Shown here: piece after piece, positions 1 to 5,728 of the stretch
How the letters are laid out: each line of letters begins with the position of its first letter
How positions within the stretch are numbered: the first letter of the stretch is position 1
Assembly: GCA_015488125.1 (NCBI GenBank)
Contig: WFOJ01000151.1
Span: forward strand, 1-15,010
Reading direction: 5' to 3'
DNA from: Mariprofundaceae bacterium
Lineage (GTDB): Bacteria; Pseudomonadota; Zetaproteobacteria; Mariprofundales; Mariprofundaceae
Length of the DNA: 15,010 bases
Notes under the pieces: model-generated
What the model was told of the DNA's origin: nothing
The model's input: only the letters and a program-made list of their open reading frames with translations
Database searches by the model: none
Program-made: the position numbers and the translations under genes

Positions 1-41
1 AACCATGCCGCCAGCAATGGCAGCAGCGTATCCTGTATCAT
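1..41 (-). CDS. Possible 5' end of an unidentified gene running off the left edge
   Basis: On the minus strand an ATG at 41-39 opens a frame that stays open to the window edge and reads MIQDTLLPLLAAW. It lies 20 bases downstream of the stop codon of the ATPase gene on the same strand, so it could be the next gene of that transcript. Only about 13 residues are visible, the upstream purine stretch is a poor ribosome binding site, and no family can be recognised. The plus strand is also open over part of this stretch, so this is a weak call. Confidence 0.3.
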   Translation of the reverse strand, partial: MIQDTLLPLLAAW

Positions 42-61
42 GAAATATTACCCCGCCTTAT

Positions 62-1480
62 TCACACATGCTGCGCATCGTCGGCGTTACCCGTAGTTTC
101 GCAGCCCGGATCAACATCGCGCTGTTGCATGATCTGGCTGATTCTTCGCACCTGCCCTGCCATATAAAGCGGCAGGGAAAGCAGCCGGAAACACACTCTT
201 CCGCCATTGGGCACAGCACCTGATGTGTGTAGCAGGGTTGGCTGGTCAGCATTCAGGCGAATAGCCAGTGGCGCATGTTTTTCGCGGACAAACTGATGCA
301 GTGACTTCAGCCTGCCGCTTTTGCCCGCTTTCACTTCCAGCGGAATCGGCTGACAGCCTTCCAGCACATAATCCAGTTCAGCGGAACTGGAGCGAGCCTC
401 CCGCGCCCAGTAATGCAGGTGTGGCGCTATATGCCCATCCAGACTGGCCAGCAGGGCCTGCCCCACCCATTGCTCTGCCAGTGCGCCCTGATTGATCAGC
501 AACAAATCCTCCTGAAGTGCCAGCGCGCTGGTGTGCAGCAAGGTCGAAACCAGTCCGGTATCCAGAAACAACAGCTTGAAAAATCGCGGGTTCTCTTCTG
601 CAGACAGCGGGATGCCGTTGGCGGCGCTGCGTATCACTTTGTGAATAACCCGTGCCATGCGTAGTCGTTCCAGAGCATCGGCTACGCGGGCAGCCGGTAT
701 CTCCCGATTGATTTCGCTGTATTTAATCTTTCTGCCGATTAATGTGGGCGCGCTTCGAAAAACCTGCCGGATCAGGTGCTGATCCTGATGACGGGCATAT
801 TTGGCGAAATCATCGCTGAATGTTGCCAGCAAATCCTGTTTGATTTGTTCGCACAGTTGATAATCCCTGTGGCGGGCAAATGCCGCGACTGCTTCAGGCA
901 TACCACCGACAGCCATATAATTGCGCAACAGACCCATGAGTTTCTGATGAAGCGGTAACGCAACCGGTTGCTCCGGCAGCCATGCTTCCAGGAATGTGGC
1001 CAGCGGTGCTTCGCCCACAGCATGCAGAAATTCGCTAAAATCCATCGGATGAAGATGCAGATAACTGATGCGCCCCACAGGCATGGAAAAGTCGGGTGCA
1101 GTCAGTTCAAAATCCAGCATGGAGCCAGCTGCGATCACATGCAGGGTGGGCAAATCCTCGTAAAAATAGTGCAGCGTGGCCAGTAATTCAGGTACTGCCT
1201 GAATTTCATCGAGAAACAACAAGGACTTTCCCGTTTCCAGACGTTTATTCAACATAAGTCGTATCATGGCGACGCTTTGCACCACATCATGCCCCTGAAA
1301 CAGGTCGGCATGCTCCGGATTGCGCTCAAAATTCAGCTCAACAAGCTCCAGCCCCTGCTTTTTGGCAAACAGGTGAACCAGGGTGCTTTTACCGACCTGA
1401 CGCGCTCCTCGCAGCACCAGTGGTTTGTGCGTATCCTGCGAGAACCATCGCCTCAGTGTATGGAGATGATGACGATACAT
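62..1480 (-). CDS. AAA+ ATPase with C-terminal DUF4143 region
   Basis: The 472-residue protein has a P-loop near the N-terminus (GARQVGKST, residues 25-33, K31 and S32 as nucleotide-binding residues), a Walker B strand ending in D91-E92 (LLFLDEIQ), and the following AGS element (residues 118-120). This order is typical of the AAA_14/DUF4143 ATPases, a widespread and poorly understood family usually 380-480 residues long. The C-terminal part has ELDYVL (368-373) followed by PLEVKAG (380-386). D370, E382 and K384 are spaced like a PD-(D/E)XK nuclease core, as seen in many DUF4143 proteins; activity is not proven by this. The ATG at 1480 has no clear Shine-Dalgarno sequence upstream. The gene stands alone on its strand, facing away from the DUF6765 gene, and its upstream region carries a repeated box that may be its operator. 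Family members often behave as accessory genes. Family assignment is firm; substrate and role are unknown. Confidence 0.88.
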   Translation of the reverse strand: MYRHHLHTLRRWFSQDTHKPLVLRGARQVGKSTLVHLFAKKQGLELVELNFERNPEHADLFQGHDVVQSVAMIRLMLNKRLETGKSLLFLDEIQAVPELLATLHYFYEDLPTLHVIAAGSMLDFELTAPDFSMPVGRISYLHLHPMDFSEFLHAVGEAPLATFLEAWLPEQPVALPLHQKLMGLLRNYMAVGGMPEAVAAFARHRDYQLCEQIKQDLLATFSDDFAKYARHQDQHLIRQVFRSAPTLIGRKIKYSEINREIPAARVADALERLRMARVIHKVIRSAANGIPLSAEENPRFFKLLFLDTGLVSTLLHTSALALQEDLLLINQGALAEQWVGQALLASLDGHIAPHLHYWAREARSSSAELDYVLEGCQPIPLEVKAGKSGRLKSLHQFVREKHAPLAIRLNADQPTLLHTSGAVPNGGRVCFRLLSLPLYMAGQVRRISQIMQQRDVDPGCETTGNADDAQHV

Positions 1481-1511
1481 GGCAGTAAAGATAGCGGTTA
1501 TAATACAAAAT

Positions 1512-1556
1512 ACAAGGTTATTATTGATTCATTTTTAATAAAACACAAGGTTATTA
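1512..1556. repeat. Direct repeat ACAAGGTTATTA x2, possible operator
   Basis: The 12-mer ACAAGGTTATTA occurs at 1512-1523 and again, without mismatch, at 1545-1556. The start-to-start distance is 33 bases, about three helical turns, so both copies would face the same side of the DNA. A partial third copy, ACAAGG, starts at 1556 where the second copy ends. The copies overlap the predicted -10 and -35 elements of the ATPase promoter. The placement suggests a binding site for a regulator; which protein binds is unknown. Confidence 0.5.
1520..1548 (-). promoter_or_regulatory. Candidate sigma-70 promoter of the AAA+/DUF4143 ATPase gene
   Basis: Read on the minus strand, TTGTGT (1548-1543) is followed after 17 bases by AATAAT (1525-1520), a fair match to -35 and -10 elements. 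This would place the transcription start near 1512 and leave a leader of about 30 bases before the ATG at 1480. The region is strongly AT-rich compared with its surroundings. The prediction is by eye only. Confidence 0.4.
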
Positions 1557-1572
1557 CAAGGAATCAGAAGAA

Positions 1573-1590
1573 AGTTGCTATATTTCAACT
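1573..1590. promoter_or_regulatory. Small inverted repeat in the divergent intergenic region
   Basis: AGTTG (1573-1577) and CAACT (1586-1590) form a 5-base inverted repeat around an 8-base AT-rich centre that contains TATATT, a possible -10 for the rightward DUF6765 gene. No convincing -35 lies 17 bases upstream. This is short enough to be chance. Confidence 0.2.
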
Positions 1591-1723
1591 GACTGACGGA
1601 CTTCACCCTGTCATGACTTTTCTGATGTTGCATTGCACAAACGATTGTTGGCGGAGGGAGCCACCTGAATCCCAAAGGGCTGGACGTTAGCGATACCAGC
1701 GGCATGATTGCGACTTAACAGCG

Positions 1724-1750
1724 GCCGAGGGGAGGCTTCGTCTTTCGGGC
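1724..1750 (+). promoter_or_regulatory. Imperfect hairpin in the leader of the DUF6765 gene
   Basis: The stretch GCCGAGGGGA (1724-1733) can pair with TCTTTCGGGC (1741-1750) through G-C, A-T and G-T pairs with one bulge, giving a stem capped by a GC-rich loop. It ends 9 bases before the AGGAGA ribosome binding site at 1759. Upstream, GCTGG (1679-1683) and CCAGC (1696-1700) can form a further stem. No known riboswitch class could be recognised in 1640-1770. Confidence 0.25.
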
Positions 1751-1770
1751 GTGGCAACAGGAGAAGGCAG

Positions 1771-2793
1771 ATGGATATTGAATTTCATTACTGGATGACG
1801 GGTTTGATTGCGCTGCGCGCAGGCTTTACGACGGAGGAGGCCAAAACCATTGCCTATGCCTCTGAGTATGTGGATGAGAATGATGTTTGTCTGACCATCC
1901 GGGATAAGAGCGGCCACCGACCCGACTACTTTAATTTTATCAGTCAAACCATGAATATCACCAAACCCCGCCGTGAACTGATGCGCATTTATCCGATTTT
2001 CCATTTTATTCCCGGTGAACCGGATGCGGTGAGTGCCCGGCGACGCGACGGTTGCATGCATTTGCTGAACACCACACCGGATAGCAGTAACGCCAATGCC
2101 ATGATGGAAGCTGCCTTCAAGGCCCATGAAGATACGCGCTTGTATCGTATCGGTATTGCCACGCATTCCTATGTGGATACCTGGGCGCATCAGAATTTTG
2201 TTGGCTGGAACGATCATTTCAACAATATCGGCATGGATCCCAAACCCAATGTTGGCCATGCGGATGCCGAACATCACCCGGATTGGGTCAGTCATATCTG
2301 GATTGATGAACGGCTGGTCGAGGCGGATGTCAGCAATAAATCCCGCTTTCTGGCAGCGGCAGAGCGCTTGTTTCAGCATTATTGCAGTTATTTACAAGGG
2401 CAGGGACGTGAAAATCGCAGCACTCAGTGGCAGGCGCTGGAAGAAGAACTGCTGCTGTTGATGGGGCGAACCTATACAGGCGGCATGGCACGTTACGAGA
2501 AAGAACGTCTGGCAGGCTATCGGAGATCCTTGTCTGACTGGGAAGATTTTGACGAATCCCTGTGGTTTGATGCTGCCGTAGAGACCCGGGTGCACGGCCT
2601 GAAAGATTCGTTTGAAGGGCTGCGTGCCGAGTTTACCGTGTTTCATGATGAATATTTCTGGCGGGATGCGGAGCATTGTGAAGCCAGCGACTGGTTTCGC
2701 TTCCAGGAAGCGGTGAAAGAGCACGAGCGTGAAATGCTCAGCTTGTTGTCACCGACCTTCAGAAACATGGGACTGGATTTGCGTGTCCTGTGA
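1771..2793 (+). CDS. DUF6765 family protein, zinc-phospholipase C-like
   Basis: This 340-residue protein opens with MDIEFHYWMTGLIALRAGF, the hallmark start of the DUF6765 family. The ATG at 1771 is chosen over an in-frame ATG at 1708 because AGGAGA (1759-1764) sits 6 bases before it and the family start begins exactly there. The His/Asp pattern recalls alpha-helical zinc-dependent phospholipase C and S1/P1 nuclease folds: H6 near the N-terminus, D35 and D38, then H132, D136 and H140 in the segment THSYVDTWAHQ, and further histidines at 163, 168 and 169. No signal peptide is visible, so a cytoplasmic or self-released location is more likely than a secreted one. Its stop codon overlaps the start of the PLA2-like gene (GTGA), suggesting coupled translation. 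Metal binding and a hydrolase role are inferred from the residue pattern; the substrate is unknown. Confidence 0.8.
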   Translation: MDIEFHYWMTGLIALRAGFTTEEAKTIAYASEYVDENDVCLTIRDKSGHRPDYFNFISQTMNITKPRRELMRIYPIFHFIPGEPDAVSARRRDGCMHLLNTTPDSSNANAMMEAAFKAHEDTRLYRIGIATHSYVDTWAHQNFVGWNDHFNNIGMDPKPNVGHADAEHHPDWVSHIWIDERLVEADVSNKSRFLAAAERLFQHYCSYLQGQGRENRSTQWQALEEELLLLMGRTYTGGMARYEKERLAGYRRSLSDWEDFDESLWFDAAVETRVHGLKDSFEGLRAEFTVFHDEYFWRDAEHCEASDWFRFQEAVKEHEREMLSLLSPTFRNMGLDLRVL

Positions 2794-3098
2794 AGCAGCC
2801 AACAGATCAAACGGCAAGAGATGAGCCGATCAAGCCATTTGTCACCGATCAGTGCACCTTGTTTCCTGGTGGTGACTGGGGCGGCTGTTGCGTGGAGCAT
2901 GATCGCGCATACTGGCGAGGGGGAACGCGCCAGCAACGGCGACAGGCCGATATCGAACTGATGCGCTGTGTGGCCGCCAAAGGGCATCCATGGATTGCCA
3001 TGGTCATGTATGCCGGGGTACGCATCGGCGGCACACCGTGGCTGCCAACGCCATGGCGCTGGGGCTTTGGTTACAAATACCCCCGGGGCTATCGTTAA
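2790..3098 (+). CDS. Small phospholipase A2-like protein (CCxxHDxxY motif)
   Basis: The 102-residue protein starts at a GTG at 2790 that overlaps the previous stop codon by four bases. It carries GGCCVEHDRAYWRGG (residues 31-45): C33-C34, H37, D38 and Y41 match the CCxxHDxxY active-site helix of phospholipase A2, where the His-Asp pair activates water. A glycine-rich stretch before it (PGGDWGG, 26-32) could be a calcium loop, and D54 and C60 may correspond to the second catalytic Asp and a disulfide partner. In phospholipase A2 enzymes these residues hydrolyse the sn-2 acyl ester of phospholipids. Unlike most of them it has no signal peptide and is short, and the C-terminal third is rich in Trp, Pro and Gly. 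The motif match is clear; enzymatic activity is inferred. Overlap with the DUF6765 gene suggests the two proteins work together. Confidence 0.72.
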   Translation: MKQPTDQTARDEPIKPFVTDQCTLFPGGDWGGCCVEHDRAYWRGGTRQQRRQADIELMRCVAAKGHPWIAMVMYAGVRIGGTPWLPTPWRWGFGYKYPRGYR

Positions 3099-3115
3099 GC
3101 ACAAGACTGCACCTG

Positions 3116-3145
3116 TTGCTTCTGCCATTGCCATTCCTGTATAGC
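3116..3145 (+). promoter_or_regulatory. Candidate promoter ahead of the mltB-like gene
   Basis: TTGCTT (3116-3121) and TATAGC (3140-3145), separated by 18 bases, resemble -35 and -10 elements in the 64-base gap before the mltB-like gene. A start near 3152 would leave only about a dozen leader bases before the ATG at 3163, which has no good Shine-Dalgarno sequence. It is the only gap upstream of recA large enough to hold a promoter outside a gene. Weak, by eye. Confidence 0.3.
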
Positions 3146-3162
3146 TTTCTAGGCTTCACAGC

Positions 3163-4140
3163 ATGATTACCGTTCTCCCCCGATTGTTGCTGGTACTGAT
3201 GACTGTGCTGCTTCCTCAGGCAGCGCTGGCTGCCGTGACACAGGCAGACAGGCAGGCGCTGATTACCACCGTGGTGAAGGAAAGCGGGCTTTCTGATGCT
3301 TATGTGCGTTCGGCTCTGATGCAGGCGACATACTTGCCGTCAGTGATTCGTCGCATCACCAGCCCTTATGAAAGCAAGCCTTATCAACAGTATCGTCAGT
3401 TATTTGTCAATGAACAACGCCTGCAGGCAGCGCGGGATTACCTTCGGCAACATCGTCAGGTATTTGATCAGTGTGAGCAGCGCTATGGCGTTCAGCGTGA
3501 GATGATCGCCGCTATTCTGGCCATGGAAACCCGTTTTGGCGCGTTTATGGGCCGGGATCGTGTGCTGGATGCCTTGTTTACGCTGGCTGTGAACTACCCG
3601 AAACGGGCGAAATTTTTTCGTGGCGAACTGGTTGCCCTGCTGCAACTGGCGCAGGAAGAGCACCTGGATATTCATCAGCTAAAAGGCTCGTATGCCGGGG
3701 CTTTTGGTGTCACCCAGTTTATTCCGACATCCTACAGGGCGTATGCTGTGGACGCTGATGGTGACGGGCGACGTGATGTGTGGCATACACCGGCAGATAT
3801 TGTGTGCAGTGTCGGCAATTATTTTCACGCCCATCACTGGGATGCTTCGCGCCCCGTCCTGCAATGGCTGCCGGATCAGCGGGCGTTGCGCGATATGCGG
3901 GTGGATCGTTTGAAACACTGGCGCACGTTTTCCGCTGTGGCCCCCTTATTGCCTGAAAAACCTGCTGGCTGGCGTGCTGACGACAGGGTGAATATCATCG
4001 CAGGCGGAGCCGGTGCAGGGCGTGAACTGGCGCTGGTACACTATAATTTTTACGTGATTACACGCTGGAACAGGGCCTTCCATTACGCCATGGCCGCCAG
4101 CGAACTGGCTGCTGCCATTGCGCAACGAGGAGGATACTGA
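3163..4140 (+). CDS. mltB: Lytic murein transglycosylase B (MltB family)
   Basis: The 325-residue protein belongs to the MltB family (SLT_2), which cleaves the MurNAc-GlcNAc bond of peptidoglycan to leave 1,6-anhydro-MurNAc ends. Residues 1-24 form a signal peptide ending in ALAA with no lipobox cysteine, so a soluble periplasmic enzyme is expected, unlike lipid-anchored E. coli MltB. The catalytic glutamate is E122 in METRFG. Further family marks are the VNYPKRAKFFRGEL segment (143-156), GAFGVTQFIPTSY (179-191) and the DADGDG loop (197-202), which resembles the calcium-binding loop of MltB. The length is normal. The last base of its stop codon is the first base of the following rlpA-like start codon, and GAGGAGG (4127-4133), inside the end of this gene, serves as the ribosome binding site of that neighbour. 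Two RlpA-like genes follow, suggesting a cell-wall remodelling unit. Assignment is firm. Confidence 0.93.
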   Translation: MITVLPRLLLVLMTVLLPQAALAAVTQADRQALITTVVKESGLSDAYVRSALMQATYLPSVIRRITSPYESKPYQQYRQLFVNEQRLQAARDYLRQHRQVFDQCEQRYGVQREMIAAILAMETRFGAFMGRDRVLDALFTLAVNYPKRAKFFRGELVALLQLAQEEHLDIHQLKGSYAGAFGVTQFIPTSYRAYAVDADGDGRRDVWHTPADIVCSVGNYFHAHHWDASRPVLQWLPDQRALRDMRVDRLKHWRTFSAVAPLLPEKPAGWRADDRVNIIAGGAGAGRELALVHYNFYVITRWNRAFHYAMAASELAAAIAQRGGY

Positions 4141-4655
4141 TGTATGTTCTGACGCAAACGTTACTGGCCTTGTCGCTCATCGTACTGGCATCCTGTGCCA
4201 GTACCTATCCACCTGCGGGCAACTACAACAGCCAGCCTTATGCTGCTCATGGACAGCGTTTATGCGGGCCGGCCTATCCTTATGATGCAGCAACGCTGAA
4301 CAAACTACAGCAGCCTTATGAAATGTTCGGGCAGTGGTATTATCCGATCAATGATCCGCAGGGCTTCGTCGAAGAGGGAACAGCGGCGTGGTATGGTGAA
4401 AAATTTGATGGCAAGCCCACGGCAAGCGGAGAGATCTTTGACATGACGAAGATGACCGCCGCCCACCCTGCCCTGCCCATGAATACATGTGTGAAAGTCA
4501 CGAATCTGGAAAATGGCAGTTGGGTGGTTTTGCGTATCAACGATCGCGGGCCATTTAATGACATGCGGGTGATTGATGTATCAGAAGCTGCGGCGAAATT
4601 TCTGGGCTTTTATCGTCAGGGGACGGCCCATGTGCGTATTGAAGCCTTGCCATGA
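4140..4655 (+). CDS. RlpA-like septal-ring lipoprotein, first copy
   Basis: The 171-residue product has a lipoprotein signal peptide with lipobox LASC (C19), so it should be lipid-anchored, probably to the outer membrane. A short linker is followed by a double-psi beta-barrel RlpA domain from about residue 66 to 170: WYG (84-86), PTASGE (93-98), TAAH with H109, and INDRGPF with D135. The conserved His and Asp are the residues thought to act in lytic transglycosylation of denuded glycan strands. RlpA proteins act at the division septum. The SPOR domain that directs many of them to denuded glycans is absent here. The start is well supported by GAGGAGG six bases upstream. Its end overlaps the ATG of the second RlpA-like gene, and the two share the GKWYYP/GQWYYP to NDRGPF region, so they look like a tandem duplication that diverged outside the barrel. 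Confidence 0.9.
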   Translation: MYVLTQTLLALSLIVLASCASTYPPAGNYNSQPYAAHGQRLCGPAYPYDAATLNKLQQPYEMFGQWYYPINDPQGFVEEGTAAWYGEKFDGKPTASGEIFDMTKMTAAHPALPMNTCVKVTNLENGSWVVLRINDRGPFNDMRVIDVSEAAAKFLGFYRQGTAHVRIEALP

Positions 4656-5719
4656 GGGAGAGTAGCGTGTCTGAATCTGTTTACCGGCTGGCAGTTGCCG
4701 GCTTTATTCCTTTTTTATTGCTTCTGACGGTGTTGACGGAAGGCTGTACCACTACACAGCCTCCGGGAAGAACGCCCTATGCGGCAAACAGCACCCAATG
4801 CATGTGTGAGTGCAATCCTTCGCGTGGCTCTTACACAGTGCAGGTGCGGGTCAATGGCCAGCAGGCCAGTTGTGCCTGCCAGTGTGACAAACAGCGTGGC
4901 TACTACAGTTACTGGGCGAACTCTGACGGCAGCGTTGCCACTCTCCCTGCTGTTGCAGGCCGGACGCGCCCTGTTGGCAGCCATGCCTATCGTGGGGCAC
5001 CGGCAGCGGCTCTTTCAGTCGGTCAGGCTGGCCTGCCGCCGGTTGTCAGTTCGCGTTATCCATCGGCAACAGTAGCTACGCCAGGTGTACCAGCGGTTAG
5101 CGCTGTGGGTGTGCCAGCCGCTGGCGCTACGGCTGTTCCGGCAGTAACAACGGCGCCATACCGGGTAGCTGCCAATGATTACACAAGTGTTCGCCGGGAT
5201 GCGCTGCGCAGCGCCAAACGCAGAAGCCTGCTGCGCAAAAAACGATCATCTGCGACCAGCCACCACAGTGACCACAGCAGCAAAAAAACGAAGCACAAGA
5301 GCAAGACGACAGCGAGGCCAGCTATAAGGCCATCCTCTGCCAAAAAGAAAACAGGCGGCAACAAGGGTAGCAAGAAATACAAGGTACTCGGCAAATGGTA
5401 TTACCCTCTGGATACAGCCATCGGCTATAGTGAAGTTGGCATGGCCTCCTGGTATGGCAAGCGTTTTCAGGGCGCGCCAACGGCCAGTGGCGAGAAATTT
5501 GATATGAATAAACTGACGGCTGCCCACCGCACGCTGCCTTTTGGCAGCAAGGTGAAAGTGACCAATATTGAAACCGGCAGCAATGTGATTGTACGCATCA
5601 ATGACCGGGGACCATTCTCCGAAGACCGCCTGATTGATGTGTCAGCGGCAGCGGCTGATCGCCTGGGCTTTGGTGGCAAGGGTATGATCAAGGTGAAAGT
5701 TGAGGGTATATCGGATTAG
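4652..5719 (+). CDS. RlpA-like lipoprotein, second copy, with Cys-rich and basic regions
   Basis: The 355-residue protein has five parts. A hydrophobic signal segment (about 11-30) ends in LTEGC, a poor lipobox because Thr is at -3, with C32 as the possible lipidated residue. A Cys-rich module (50-80) carries CMCEC and CACQC, each followed by an RGxY element. A low-complexity Ala/Val/Pro linker (about 95-170) follows. Then comes a strongly basic Lys/Ser/Arg stretch (about 180-243). The RlpA double-psi barrel (about 247-352) has WYG (267-269), H292 in TAAH and D318 in INDRGPF. No SPOR domain is present; the basic stretch might take over wall binding. The start is uncertain: the ATG at 4652 overlaps the previous stop, while an in-frame GTG at 4667 has GAGGGAG (4654-4660) six bases upstream and gives a shorter signal peptide. 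The GTG may be the true start. recA begins 9 bases downstream. Confidence 0.88.
   Translation: MRESSVSESVYRLAVAGFIPFLLLLTVLTEGCTTTQPPGRTPYAANSTQCMCECNPSRGSYTVQVRVNGQQASCACQCDKQRGYYSYWANSDGSVATLPAVAGRTRPVGSHAYRGAPAAALSVGQAGLPPVVSSRYPSATVATPGVPAVSAVGVPAAGATAVPAVTTAPYRVAANDYTSVRRDALRSAKRRSLLRKKRSSATSHHSDHSSKKTKHKSKTTARPAIRPSSAKKKTGGNKGSKKYKVLGKWYYPLDTAIGYSEVGMASWYGKRFQGAPTASGEKFDMNKLTAAHRTLPFGSKVKVTNIETGSNVIVRINDRGPFSEDRLIDVSAAAADRLGFGGKGMIKVKVEGISD
4654..4660 (+). promoter_or_regulatory. Strong ribosome binding site favouring GTG start at 4667
   Basis: GAGGGAG lies six bases before an in-frame GTG at 4667, whereas the upstream ATG at 4652 has no comparable site. With the GTG the second RlpA-like protein would lose its first five residues (numbering starts from Ser7 after the new Met) and have a compact 26-residue leader before the cysteine. 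Confidence 0.5.
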
Positions 5720-5728
5720 GAGCGACAG

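Noticed and set aside
1277..1690. A 137-codon open frame on the plus strand across the ATPase start and intergenic region
   Set aside because: It lies antisense to the clear ATPase gene, has no ribosome binding site and shows no recognisable domain.
1708..1770. Upstream in-frame ATG for the DUF6765 gene
   Set aside because: The added 21 residues are unlike the family, and the good ribosome binding site is at 1759 before the ATG at 1771.
1640..1770. Cyclic-di-GMP or other known riboswitch ahead of the DUF6765 gene
   Set aside because: The conserved cores of the c-di-GMP, glycine, cobalamin, fluoride and mini-ykkC classes could not be found.
2643..3134. A 163-codon frame on the minus strand
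   Set aside because: It is antisense to two well supported genes and shows no protein family features.
4640..4680. Frameshift splitting one RlpA gene into two
   Set aside because: Each frame has its own signal peptide and its own complete barrel domain, so these are two genes.
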